NCBI GenBank assembly: GCA_030765065.1
Contig: CM060985.1
Span: 175,331,096-175,395,095 of the forward strand
DNA: 64,000 bases
Reading direction: 5' to 3'
Source: Deroplatys truncata
Lineage: Eukaryota; Arthropoda; Insecta; Mantodea; Mantidae
Positions 23,577-35,104 of the stretch are shown here, piece by piece. The position numbers were made by a program, and so were the translations under genes. Each line of letters begins with the position of its first letter. The first letter of the stretch is position 1. Below the pieces are notes generated by a model, which saw only the letters and a list, made by a program, of their open reading frames with translations, ran no database searches and was not told the origin of the DNA.

Positions 23577-23875
23577 GGGCATAAAAATGGACGGGGTCCC
23601 TAACGTTTCCAGTTCAAAAACATTCGCCGTCGCACGGGCCCACCCACAAGCCACCGCTCCTGCCTGGTTCTACAATCGTGAAATAGATGACACGATGATG
23701 GGTACAGGAAATGAGGGGCAGAGGAGTCGTGGTAGAAGATGAAACATCACAGTATTCGCCTACCGACACGGGAAAACCATGAAAGATCCACGGGTCATAG
23801 TCGACAGTCACTATGGATCGAACCCGAAACCTCCCGAATGCGAGACACACACGTTACCACAGCGCTACCTCGCTT
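23577..23875 (-). mobile_element. tRNA-derived SINE, family 2
   Basis: On the minus strand the head begins about 23873 (AGCGAGGTAGCGCTGTGGTA), with B-box-like GGTTTCGGGTTCGATCC. The body ends near the GGGACCCCGTCCATTTTTAT segment. Confidence 0.7.
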
Positions 23876-24295
23876 TGTATAGGTAGTAGTACATTGAAGT
23901 TGGTTGTTGTTTCACGTATGGAAAGCCGATCTGAAGTAGCAGTTGTATTGTAGTTCTTATGTTGGGGAACCGAACTCCAAGTAGCTGCAACCGCACGTAT
24001 GGTAAAAAGTTTCCGGTAGCCTTCGCCCTAAATGTACTTTCCGGTGGGCTTTGCCCCAAATGTTTAAAAAATATTAACTTTGTAATTTTGACTGTTTCTT
24101 TAAATATATATTTATGTTTGCCTCGGCTGCGTCAGTAGATATTTATATTTTTTTTAGAGGCATGAATGTCTTAGCAGGGAGTGGTGCGACTGAAGAATGT
24201 AGGCTTACACAGATTATAATTTTACTTCACTCCATTTATTAATGCTTGACACGATTTAAATAACACTTCACTGATATAGAGAGCTGTGAGATTTT

Positions 24296-24433
24296 TACTT
24301 TTTCTACTACGTGTAGTAAGTAGGGAAAGTATTGCATTCCACCCAAAAATTCCATACCGAGATTTCACCGGAAATACATGTTTTGAGACACCCTGAATCC
24401 AAAAAAAAAGAATTTTTGGAAACATGTCCGTGT

Positions 24434-24482
<49 letters not shown>

Positions 24483-25166
24483 TGTGTGTCTGTGAACAGC
24501 ATAACTCAGAAACGAACAGTCGGATAAACACCAACTTGGTATTTAGGTTCAGTATCTTCCAGAGATGCGACACGAAGAGACTACCCTTTACATGGAACAT
24601 TTTTCCAAATTTTTAATTTTCTCAAAAATGGCTCTAACGATTTTGATTAAAATATCATATGTTTAAGATATTGTCATGAGAAATGAAATGTATATCTCGA
24701 ATTTTCTGGAAATGTCTCCAAAAGTATTCTTCATTGTGAACGACTTTTGCATAACTGGTAAACCATAAGAGATAGACAAAATTTTACTACACAAAAAATG
24801 TAGATCGCGTTAAAATACACAATTTATGTCATATACATTTCTTTTGTTCAGTGAACCGATTTCGAGATATTGCTTGTTATTCGCTTAAATTTTCCAATAC
24901 TTATACTTTTTCTCAAATTCGTTATTCATTTTTTTTATGTCCTGGGTATGCAAAGAGAATGGAATGCGCCACATAGCTACCAGCGTTAAAATATTTGACT
25001 ATCGCTTAAAACCTACCATATTCCCCTTGCATTTACATGAAAATTACCAATAACATTGACATCTCGATATCTCGATTAACATGAAACATATGGAGAATAA
25101 GCGTTTGTAAAAATAGTTTGTACAAGAGTAGAGAAAGTCATGTGAGTGTAACACATCACATCTTTT
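24296..25166 (-). mobile_element. Family A element, near full length
   Basis: Reverse orientation, with a long (TG)n tract of about 50 bp (24427-24480). It ends GTGAGTGTAACACATCACATC. Comparison with copy 1 of the flanking repeat shows that it entered a T-rich spot (GAGATTCTTTAATTT in the empty copy). T-runs now flank both sides. Confidence 0.88.
24427..24492 (+). repeat. (TG)n microsatellite
   Basis: About 25-30 TG units inside a family A element. It is the longest example of the CA/TG tract that every A copy carries at the same position. Confidence 0.9.
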
Positions 25167-25735
25167 TTATTAATTACTTGCACTTTTTAACACGTAAAAC
25201 TATTTTTGTCTCACACAAAATACGTATTTAATTTCTCCAGGACGCATCTCGCGTCCGGTTAGGAACACTGTCTACAAGCAACCGACTTCTGAATTTGTAA
25301 ATTTTGCTATATTTCAGTTTCTGATTGGCTAATCCTACTCTAATAGAATACCTTCATTTAACTAAAGCTTTTTCTGGTTGTTGATTGGCTATTTATAAAC
25401 TGTCTCAAAAATGACATTATTATTGCTCCAATAATGACCAGTAGCATTATTAAACTTTCTTACTCATTATTGCCTCAAGGTTACCTCATTGTTACCTCAT
25501 TGTTAGCAACTTTTAACTTATTATTCTCACAGCTCCTACATTATTAAATTACGTAATACATTCACATAACGTTATTGAACATGTACATAATAATATAAAC
25601 ATTAATAAAATGACTGTTAAATTCACTTTTTATATCTTGTTACATACACATATTGCCTTAAGGTGGGCTGTTATTGAATTTATATATTATATAATTAGAC
25701 TGAAGTCATTTAAGTGTTAAAAATACTGCCTCAAG

Positions 25736-26149
25736 ATAAAGTAAAAATCAAGTGAAATCAAGGGTGATTGACCTCAGACTCGGATCTCTGAATTTACAAC
25801 AAAAGCCCTGGTGGCCTTGGGTCATGGCCAAGGGTAGGACGTCGCAACAGCTGGAAGTGAGCGTGAAGCAATTGCTGGGAAAGTATATCCTCTGTCGGAA
25901 GATTACAGTCGTCCTCTGCCAACTTTCTAAGGCCTTCATTAGCGACAAATGAAAAGCTTTTCGGAAAGGTTGATCTCGGGTAATCATGTTACACTACCAA
26001 CAGTTACCTATCTTGATTCCCAACAATAAATAACGTGACATATGCATTGTTGTCCAGTAAATGTTTTTAAGGCTTTACTCTTGTAAAGCAATCGAGAAGC
26101 AGTTGCTTCTCCAGCAAAGAGGTAAACTGCTGATTTCTTACATTCTTTG
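25736..26149. other. Unassigned sequence
   Basis: This stretch is less AT-rich than its surroundings around 25760-25950. Overlapping frames of 66-79 codons on both strands encode nothing recognisable. It could be a fragment of a host exon or of an old element. Confidence 0.3.
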
Positions 26150-27398
26150 CTTTTTACTTAGTAACCAGAGGAATTACTGTATTCCATCAAAATATTTAAT
26201 ATCGAAATTTTATTAGAAATGCATGTTTTAAGGCTCCTTGAAATCAACAGTGTGTCTGTGAACAGCATAACTAAAAAATGGAAGGTCGATTAGATACTAA
26301 ACCTGGTATTTAAGCTCGGCATACTCCAAGAATGCAACACGAAGATTTTAAAGGAAATTTCTTTACCCCAAACTGCCCTTCACAAACAAATACTTTGCCT
26401 TTTTACTTTCTCTACTACGTATAATAAGTAGGGGAAGTATTGTATTTCACCCAAAAATTCAATACCGAGATTTCACCTGAAATATATGTTTTGAGACCCC
26501 CTGAATTCCAAAAAAGGCATTTTTGGAAACATGTCCGTGTGTGTCTGTCTGTGAACAGCATAACTCAGAAACGAACAGTCAAATAAACACCAAACTTGGT
26601 ATTTAGGTTCAGTATCTTCCAGAGATGTGACACGAAGGTTCTCAAGAAACTTCCTCCACCCCAGATAATGCTTTACATGCAACATTTTTTAAAAATTTTA
26701 ATTTTCTCAGAAATGGCTCTAACGATTTTGAATAAAATATCATATGTTTAAGATATTTTCATGACAAATGAAATGTATATCTCGAATTTTCTGGGAATGT
26801 CTCCAAAAGTATTCTTCATTGTGAACGACTTTTGCATAACTGGTAAACCATAAGAGACAGACAAAATTTTACTACACAAAAAATGTAGATCGCGTTAAAA
26901 TACACAACTTATGTCATATACATTTTTTTTTATTGAGTGAACCATTTTCGAGATATTGCTTGTTATTCCCTTAAAATTTTCAATACTTTTTCTCAAATGG
27001 GAATTCGTTATTCATTTTTTTTACGTACTGGATATGCAAAGAGAATGGAATACTCCACATAGCAACCAGCTCTTAAAACATTTGACTATCGCTTAAAGCC
27101 TACCAATTCCCCTTGCATCTACAAGAAAATTAGCAATAAGATTAACATCTCGATTAACATGAAGTAGATGGAGAATAAGCGTTTGTAAAAATAGTTTGTA
27201 CAAGAGTAGTGAAAGTCATGTGAGTGTAACACATCAGATTTTTATGATTTCCTCAAAATGGTTCTAACGATTTTGATTAAAATACCGCATGATTCAGATA
27301 GTTACATGGGTAATCAAATGAATACCTTGAATTTTCTGTAAAGGGCTTTTGAATATCCCTTCATTCTAACTACTTTTGTTTAACTTGTAAATCTTAAG
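26150..27398 (-). mobile_element. Family B element interrupted by a family A element
   Basis: Reverse B sequence at 26150-26398 (GTGTGTCTGTGAACAGCATA, CTTCACAAACAAATACTTTG) continues at 27243-27398 (CAAAATGGTTCTAACGATTT, ATTTTCTGTAAAGGGC). The A element lies exactly between them. Confidence 0.72.
26399..27242 (-). mobile_element. Family A element, near full length
   Basis: Reverse orientation, from ACTTTCTCTACTACGTATAA to GTGTAACACATCAGA, with T-runs on both flanks. It is nested in the older B element and belongs to the subtype with the GACTATCGCTTAAAGCC block. Confidence 0.88.
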
Positions 27399-27401
27399 AC
27401 A

Positions 27402-28985
27402 AAAATTCTGTGTTACATTCACATACCCTTTCTGCCCACTGTCGTTTATATACAAATTCTTCTTACGAAGCTTTATTACTTTCTCTACTACTATGGTAAT
27501 TAGGAGAAGTATTGCATTCCACCCAAAAGTTCGGTACTCAGATTTCACCGGAAATACATGTTTTGAGACTCCTGAATAAAAAAATCATTTTTAGAAAAAG
27601 GTCCGTGTGGTGTGTGTGTGTGTCTGTGAACAGTATAACTCAAAAGGATGCGACACAAAGATTTTTAAGAAAACCTCCCACCCCAAGCTACCCTTTACAT
27701 GGAAGATTTTTCGAAAATTTGGATTTTATAAAAATGCCTCCAACGATTTTTATTAAAATAACATATATTAAATATACTTACATGACAAATAAAGTTTATA
27801 TCTTGAATTTTCTGGAAATAGCTGCGGCGTTCTCTTCTTTCGGCAGAAATTTTGTATAATCTTCTATAACTGGTAAACGTTAAGGGATGTTGGTCCATCG
27901 TTGGTACTACATAAAAAATGCACATCTCTTTAAAACACGCAATTTATTTCAAATAACTTTTTTGTAGCATCAGCCATTTCCGACATATCCGTTGTTAATG
28001 GTTCAAAATGTTCAATACTCGGCCATTCTTTTAGTCCTGTCAACGTTCAGTTGTTTCTCGCGATGTCATGGAAACAGTATGGAATTTTAAGGCAGCATAT
28101 AGCGTGCAGTTGTTAAACATTTGACTATCGCTGTTCTCTTTGTACCTATAACGAAATGTGTAATGTAGCTGTTTCTGCAGAGGTTTATTTGGATTAAAGT
28201 GAAGTAGATATGAAACAAATGTAAGAATTATTTGTATACCCACTAGTTAGCAACAGATACTAGACAAAGTCATGTGAATGTAACACATCAGAATTTTGTT
28301 TCTATTTACTCCATTTTAATCGATATAAACCTTTGCAGAAATACCTGCATTGCATATTTCTTTAGGGTACAAAAGGAACAGCAATAGTCAAATGTTTAAC
28401 AACTGGACGCTATATGCTGGCCTTAAAATTCGATACTGTTTCCATGACAACGCGAGAAACAACTGAAAATCGATGGTACTTGAACGCCAAAAAAGTATTA
28501 TAAGATATTTTACGATATCCCGGAAATGGCCGATGTCACAAAAAGTTACTTAAAATAAATTGTGTATTTTAAAGAGATCTACATTTTTTGTGTAGTACGT
28601 TTTCGTCTATCTTTTAACGTTTACCAGTTATACAAGATTATACAAAATTCCTTCCAAATAACGAGGACTTCACAGGCTATTCCCAGAAAATTCAAAATAT
28701 AAATTTTATTTGTCGTGTAAATATCTTTAGTATATGGTATTTTAATTAAAATCTTTAGAGCCAAAAAAGTCAAAAGTTTCAAAAATGTCCCATGTAAAGG
28801 GTAGTTTGGGTTAGGGGATTATCTCGAAAAGCTTCTTGTCGCATCTTTGGTACCTAAATACCAAGTTTTGTATTTATCAGACTTTTCGTTTGTGTGTTAC
28901 GCTGTACAGATACACACACAAACATTTCCCTAAAAATGCTTTATTTTAATATTAGGTATGTACGTGGTAGGAAAAGTAATATGCT
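27402..28985 (+). mobile_element. Family B element interrupted by an inverted B element
   Basis: Forward left end at 27402-27476 (TTCTGTGTTACATTCACATA) continues at 28296-28985 (CATTTTAATCGATATAAACC to TAGGTATGTACGTGGTAGG). Between them is a reverse B copy (27477-28295), so B inserted into B. Confidence 0.72.
27477..28295 (-). mobile_element. Family B element, near full length (~820 bp)
   Basis: Reverse orientation: ACTTTCTCTACTACTATGGT at one end and GTCATGTGAATGTAACACAT at the other, with a short GTGTGTGTGTCTGTGAACAG tract. It gives an independent length for family B that agrees with the ~815 bp from 17165-19590. Confidence 0.8.
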
Positions 28986-29049
28986 TTGTAAGTGTAGTTT
29001 GTACAAATAAACGATAGTGGGTAGAGAAAGGCATGTAAATGTAAAACTA

Positions 29050-29594
29050 ACACTTTTTTATTCATTACTTTCTAATAACTCTCTACGATAGTGAAAAAGT
29101 CGTCCAGTCTAATTGATTTTATAAACGCTGTAAATTAGTTCGCTGCTCCGAGTAAAACAAAATTTGGATGCCTCTCGACATCCTTGTCCCCTTGTCATCT
29201 GGGACGGGGGTCTTGCCGTTCATTCTGTTGTACACACTTGCTGAATCAAACGTATAGCATGTCAGTAACGGATCATCAGAACCGAAATTCACGCTTGAAG
29301 AGTAAAACTTGGTTATTTGCTCAGGCTGTACAAACACTTGACAATCACCAAGGCTGTGTAAATAAGTATTTTCTATTTTGGTAACAATTAATCACGCCTG
29401 TCTTCTGTCAATTTCCTGGAACAGACACATATATTTATTATTAAGTTCCATAGTTAAGGTGAACTACCTGAGGATTTGTACAATATGCCAAGAACAAAAG
29501 ACTGTACATACATTCCTGGAACATCTAATCATGAGTGAAGCTTGTATGAGATGGTTCGCAACCACCCGGGAACACAAACGAGAACGGGAATGTA
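29050..29594. other. Unassigned sequence
   Basis: No match to the repeats of this window. Short frames of 66-76 codons occur on both strands and none is recognisable. Confidence 0.3.
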
Positions 29595-30874
29595 CGAGGG
29601 TGGATTGATAAGTCAGTGAGTTTTTAAAGAGAATAATTTTTTTCCAAAAAATCCATTTTATTTCTAAACATAGCTCCTTTAAATTCAGTACACGTAGTCC
29701 AACGTTTCTCCAAATTTTTTTAACCCTTCCAAAAAATAGCATTTTCCGAAGTCTGTAAAATATGAGGTTGTTTCTGCCATGATGTGTTCACTGGACATTA
29801 ATTTCTTCCCAACGAGCCAATTTTTCAGGTTTGTAAAGAGGAAGAAGTCGCTCGGAGCCAAATCTGGAGAATATGGTGGGTGAGGTAGCAGTTCGTAGCC
29901 CAATTCCACAAATTTTTCGATGGCAATGGCTGACTTGTGTGCAGGTGCATTATCCTGGTGAAAGAGAACCTTTTTCTTCAACAAATGGAGTCGTTTCTTT
30001 AACAGTTCCTTGTAAAACTGATCCAGCATTGCGGCATAATATGAACCTGTGATCGTTTTACTCTTTTCCGGGTAGTGGATATCTATCACCCCTTGTGAAT
30101 CCCAAAAGACAGCTGCCATGATTTTTCCTGCCGACGGAATGATTTCAGCTTTCTTTGGATAGGTTCGCCGAAGGAAATTCACTGCTTTGATTGTTGCTTG
30201 GTTTCAGGTTGACAGTAATGGATTCAAGTTTCATCAACCATGATATAACGCCGCAAAAACTCATTTGGGTTGCACTGAAACATGTTTAAACATCCCTGAG
30301 AAATGGTCACACGATTCCACTTGTTCTCAACTGTGAGCAGTCGCGGCACCCATTTTGCTGACAGCTTTCTCATACACAAAAATTTGTGCAGAATGTTATA
30401 TACCCATTCACTCGAGATGTTTACGGTCTTGGCTATCTCACGGATTTTCACTCGGCGGTCTTCCAACACAATATCGTGAACTTTGTTCACCATTTCTTCT
30501 GTTGTGACCTCAACCGGCCGTCCTGTGCGCACGGCATTTCTTGTGCTCGAACGGCCACATCGAAATTCTGTGAACCATGCCATGTGATGGAGCAGAGTCC
30601 CCATAATACTTGTTCAGCTTTTCTTCCATTTCCTTCACCATCTTACCACGCAAAAATTAGTGCTTTATCAGAACACGAAATTCACTTTTTTCATTTTCTA
30701 CGAATCAACACACATCTGCTTATTTTAGACGCTCTCAACAATGTTCTAAGAAATAAATGACTACGAATTTCTGCGATTATGCCCAGAATAGATGTAAGAC
30801 TTGGGTGCAAACAAGAAACCTGTGATTAGAACGCTATCTGTTGCCAAAATCATGGACTTATCAATCCACCCTCG
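29595..30874 (-). mobile_element. mariner transposon, 1280 bp with matching ends
   Basis: The ends are inverted copies of CGAGGGTGGATTGATAAGTC (the right end reads GGACTTATCAATCCACCCTCG), flanked by TA. On the minus strand, codons from about 30604 to 30224 give the HTH region (AKTVNISSEWVYNILHKFL) and end at a stop right after MVDET, the first catalytic Asp block. Codons 30182-29685 give VLFHQDNAPAHKSAIAIEKF (second Asp) and PPYSPDLAPSDFFLFTNLKN (third Asp) and end in LKKFGETLDYVY. All three Asp codons survive and breaks are few, so this is the best-preserved mariner in the window. The first N-terminal codons are disrupted near 30600. Confidence 0.9.
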
Positions 30875-30875
30875 T

Positions 30876-31183
30876 ATATGGATAGCACAGTGGAAATTCC
30901 ATTTTGCGAATGCAAAAAACATTTATTGATGTTAGAAGAGAATATTTTGAAAAATAATAAAACTATTTAAATTTGTTAAAAGCAATGTTAGTTTGACTTT
31001 CTAAGAGTTTCCAGTGTCGCCCTCTATTCCCTTATTCCCCTTTTACCTACAAGGAAATATGTAATAAAACCATTTCTACCATTTCGATTAACATGAAGAG
31101 GGTAGCAGTATAAGCTGTTGTAGGAATAGTTTGTTGAAGAATGGGCAGGGAGGGTCATGTGAATATAACACATTAGTTTTTAC
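30876..31183. other. Unassigned stretch with a family B left-end fragment
   Basis: 31030-31182 is a reverse B fragment (TTTCGATTAACATGAAGAGG, GTCATGTGAATATAACACAT). The rest is unassigned. Confidence 0.5.
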
Positions 31184-31645
31184 TTTCTTACTACGTATAC
31201 TATGTAAGGGAATATAGTATATTCCACCCAAAAATTCGTTACCGCGATTTCACATGTTTTGAGTCTCCCTGAATCCAAATAAAGCATTTTTGGAAACATG
31301 TCCATAAATATCAAACTTGGTATTTAGGTTCAATATCTTCCAAAGATGCGACATGAAGATTTTCAAGAAAATCTCTCCAGCCCAAGTACCCTTTACATGG
31401 AACATTCTTCGAAATGTTTTATTTTCTAAAACTTGGCTCTAACGATTCTGATTAAAATACCATATGTGAAAGATATTTACTTGACAAATGAAATGTATAT
31501 CTCGAATTTTCTGGGAATGTCTCCAAAAGCATTCTTCATTGTGAACGACTTTTGCATAACTGGTAAACCATAAGAGATAGACAAAATTTTACTACACAAA
31601 AAATGTATATCGCGTTAAAACACACAATTTATGTCATATGCATTT
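31184..31645 (-). mobile_element. Family A element, truncated, first of three in a row
   Basis: The right-end half of an A element in reverse orientation. It breaks at ATGTCATATGCATTTTTT, where the next A copy begins. The rest of it is not found downstream. Confidence 0.75.
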
Positions 31646-32532
31646 TTTACTTTCTCTACTACGTATAGTAAGTAGGGGAAGTATTGTATTCCACCCAAAA
31701 ATTCGATACCGAGATTTCACCGGAAATACATGTTTTGAGACCCCCTGAATCCAAAAAAAAAATTTTGGAAACATGTCCGTGTGTGTGTCTGTCTGTGAAC
31801 AGCATAACTCAGAAACGAACAGTCGGATAAACACCAAACTTGGTATTTAGGTTCAGTATCTTCCAGAGATGCGACACCAAGGTTTTCAAGAAAATCCCCC
31901 ACCCCAGGATACCCTTTACATGGAAGATTTTTCGAAAATTTTAATTTTCTCAAACATTACTAACAATTTTGATTAAAATATCATATGTTTAAGATATTTT
32001 CATGACAAATAAAATGTATATCTCGAATTTTCTGGGAATGTCTCCAAAAGTATTCTTCATTGTGGACGACTTTTGCATAACTGGTAAACCATAAGAGGTA
32101 GACAAAAGGTTACCACAAAAAATTTTGATCGCGTTAAAATACACAATTTATGTCATATACATTTTTTGTTGAGTGAACCATTTTCGAGATATTGCTTGTT
32201 ATTCCCTTAAATTTTTCAATACTTATTTTCTCAAATGGGAATTCGTTATTCATTTTTTGTCTCGGATATGCAAAGAGTATTAATCTGTGGCAAAGGGAAT
32301 GGTGCTGCACCTAGCAACCAGCTATTAAGAGATATATATGTATGTGCTTAAAGGCTACTGTATTTCTATATTGCTCTTGTAAATATTAATTCCCCTTACA
32401 TCTACAAGAAAATTAGCAATAAGATAGAGTCTGCAAATGTTTATCTGGATTATCATGAAGTAGATGGAGAATAAGCGTTTGTAAAAATCGTTTGTACAAG
32501 AGTAGAGAAAGTCATGTGAGTGTAACACATCA
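31645..32532 (-). mobile_element. Family A element, full length, second in the row
   Basis: Reverse orientation, complete from ACTTTCTCTACTACGTATAG to GTAACACATCAGATTTTT. It contains the GGCAAAGGGAATGGTGCTGC and GAGATATATATGTATGTGC blocks (the second A subtype). Its end is joined directly to the next copy, with one T-run shared. Confidence 0.88.
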
Positions 32533-33370
32533 GATTTTTACTTTCTCTACTACGTATAGTAAGTAGGGGAAGTATTGTATTCCACCCAAAAATTCGATAC
32601 CGAGATTTCACCGGAAATACATGTTTTCAGACCCCCTGAATCCAAAAAAAGCATTTTTGGAAACATGTCCGTATGTGTGTCTGTGTGTCTGTCTGTGAAC
32701 AGCATAACTCAGAAACGAGCAGTCGGATAAACACCCAACTTGGTATTTAGGTTCAGTATCTTCCAGAGATGCGACACGAAGGCTTTTAAGTAAACTCCCC
32801 CACCCCAGATTACCCTTTACATGGAACATTTTCGAAAATTTTAATTTTCTCAAAAACGGCTCTAACGATTTTGATTAAAATATCATATGTTTAAGTTATT
32901 TTCATGACAAATGAAATGTATATCTCGAATTTTCTGGGTGTCTCCAAAAGTATTCTTCATTGTGAACGACTTTTGCATAACTGGTAAACTATAAGAGATA
33001 GACACACAAAAATTGTAGATTGCCTTAAAATACACAATTTATGTTTTATACGTGTTTTTATTGAGTGAACGATTTTCGAGATATTGCTTGTAATCCCTTA
33101 AATCTTGCAATACTTATACTTTTTTTCAAATTTGTTATTCATTTTTTCTTTGTCTCCTGGTAATGCAAAGAGAGTGGATTACTCCACATAGCAACCAGCT
33201 CTTAAAATATTTGACTATCGCTTAAAGCCTACCATATTCCCCTTGCATCTACAAGAAAATTAGCAATAAGATTAACATCTCGATTAACATGAAGCATATG
33301 GAGAATAAGCGTTTGTAAAAATAGTTTGTACAAGAGTAGAGAAAGTCAAGTGAGTGTAACACATCAGATT
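32533..33370 (-). mobile_element. Family A element, full length, third in the row
   Basis: Reverse orientation, head-to-tail with the preceding copy through TCAGATTTTTACTTTCTC. It belongs to the other subtype (GAGAGTGGATTACTCCACAT), so the pair did not arise by simple tandem duplication of one copy. Confidence 0.88.
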
Positions 33371-33448
33371 TTTTTCCCTGCTTTCAACTGAGTCGGCGTA
33401 ATGCAGGATAGCTGACGTCCATCAAAATGTAGTAGTTCTCTAGTCGTT

Positions 33449-33905
33449 ACGAGACCGAGCGAGTTGGCTCCGCGGTAACGTGTGAGGCTCGCATTCGAGA
33501 GGTCCCGGGTTCGATTCTCATCGACCGCCCACTTTGACCATGGGTTTTCCCATGCTGGAGTGGTATATAGTACCATGGACTTCCTCTCTCCCCTATTTCC
33601 GCTCATTTCCTGTTTCAGGTTGACCCTGGACTGTGGCACAGATTCTTGCGTAAGCCTGGAACTGCGTCTCTGTCCACTTGCGCCGGCTTTGCTCTGCAAC
33701 CCGTTAGTCTCCTGCCGTTCCCTCATCTCATACATTCCTCCTGAGGGTGTAACACAATAGATCCCTTGAGGGTCACAGCACTGCACATGGCCCATAGTGG
33801 GACCTTTGTGTATCCAACATGACCTCTGGGATGAAGGGAGACCTGAAGGGCGACCAGATCCGAACGGCGATGTTCGCTAGGACGGGGTCCCTAACGAATC
33901 CAACA
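33449..33905 (+). mobile_element. tRNA-derived SINE, family 2
   Basis: The head GAGACCGAGCGAGTTGGCTC has B-box-like GGTCCCGGGTTCGATTCTC. The body has CCGCCCACTTTGACCATGGG and GTTTCAGGTTGACCC and ends near GGACGGGGTCCCTAACG. It is the best-preserved family 2 head in the window. Confidence 0.75.
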
Positions 33906-34249
33906 TGACACCAATTCTAACGCGTCAGGTCTTCCTTAGCCACACGAGACAATTCGATGTGCGGAATGTTGCAACAATTTTGTCGATGGTAAGAAAGCTG
34001 ACAACTGGCTCTCTCCCCAACGGCACGGAAAATAAGATCTGCAGTGAGTCAAGAACGTGTTGATCATGAGTCTTCGAGACTCCTTTTGCTTCAATCAGTG
34101 AATTCATCTGTCAATATATTTTCACAAGGAGCTGCCGAACTGAGAAATGCATATTCGTTTATGACTACAAAAACAATCACTAAAAGACAAGAATAGTCTT
34201 AAAGCAACAATGGATGGCAGTGGTACCAGCATCAGTACCAATATTGCCC
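33906..34249. other. Unassigned sequence
   Basis: Contains no recognised repeat or gene. Confidence 0.3.
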
Positions 34250-34460
34250 ACCTTTGTGCTGTGGGGGTAGCGTGTCTGCCTCACATTCAAGAGGTCTCGA
34301 GTTCAAATCTTGGTTAGGGTGAGTTTTCGATAAGCTTTTCTTCCCGCGATTCCTTTGAAGGCAAATGTCGGGTAACTTTAAGCTATATGACCCCGGGCTC
34401 ATTTGAGCATCATTTCATTTATTCATCATCCGATTGATCTACCCAGTTAAAGGACGTTAA
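34250..34460 (+). mobile_element. tRNA-derived SINE, family 3
   Basis: The head GTGGGGGTAGCGTGTCTGCC (A box) and GGTCTCGAGTTCAAATCTTG (B box) are followed by a distinct body (CCTTTGAAGGCAAATGTCGG, GGGCTCATTTGAGCATCA) ending TAAAGGACGTTAAACTT. No second copy is present here. The head-and-tail layout is that of a SINE. Confidence 0.65.
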
Positions 34461-34539
34461 ACTTAGAAAAAAGGAAAAAATAGACAATATCGATTCTCCC
34501 AGAGCCACTGACATAATATAAATCAATCTAGTTGATACT

Positions 34540-35100
34540 TTTTCTATTATGTATAGTTATTTTGAGGCAAGCTGAACACCCCCAAAAAAATTAGAAAAAC
34601 GCCAGTGTATGTGTGTTTGTAAGCAGTATAGCTAAAAAATGAAAAACTCGGATAAATACCAAATTTAGTATTTAAGTTCAGTATATTTCAAAAGCGACAC
34701 GAACATTTTCAAGAAAATGCCCCTACCCCAAACTAGCCTTTACATGGGACATTTTCAAAAGTTTTGATTTTGCAAAAAATTGATTTAATGATTTTGATTA
34801 AAATACCATATATTAAAGATATTTACATTCCGAAGGAATTTTATGCAATCTCGTATAACTGGTAAACTTTAACGACAGACCAAAACGTACTACACAAGAA
34901 ATGTATATCTCTTTAAAACACACAATTTATTTCAAATTAATTGTTTTTGTGGCATCAGCCATTTTCGAGATATCCGTTATTAATGTTTGGGGTGTTCAAT
35001 ACTTTGTCATTATTTTAAACTCCTGTCGATTTTTAGTTGTTTCTCGCGATTGCACGGAAAGAGTATGATATTCTAAGACCAGCACATAGCGTCCAGTTCT
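34540..35100 (-). mobile_element. Family B element, diverged
   Basis: Reverse orientation: CTTTTTCTATTATGTATAG at the right end, GTGTATGTGTGTTTGTAAGC tract, and CGCGATTGCACGG at the far end. It meets a forward B copy head to head at about 35100. Confidence 0.68.
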
Positions 35101-35104
35101 TAAA

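Larger units (their letters stand above)
23880..25735 (+). repeat. Unknown interspersed repeat, copy 2, split by a family A element
   Basis: It matches copy 1 (21535-22592) over 24065-24295 and 25167-25735, and loosely over its subrepeat part 23880-24064. It ends at the shared TTAAAAATACTGCCTCAA. A complete reverse A element occupies 24296-25166. Copy 1 serves as the empty-site reference for that insertion. Confidence 0.65.

Noticed and set aside
21535-25735. The two 1-kb repeats as the paired ends of one larger element
   Set aside because: The DNA between them is a family B element and SINEs that read across the boundary of copy 1, with no internal coding part.
25748-25987. Opposed 79- and 66-codon frames as a small gene
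   Set aside because: No start context, domain or similarity that I can recognise; both strands are equally open.
5572-34320. tRNA genes at the A/B-box-bearing segments
   Set aside because: The heads do not close into a cloverleaf with an acceptor stem and anticodon arm, and each is followed by a SINE body and tail.
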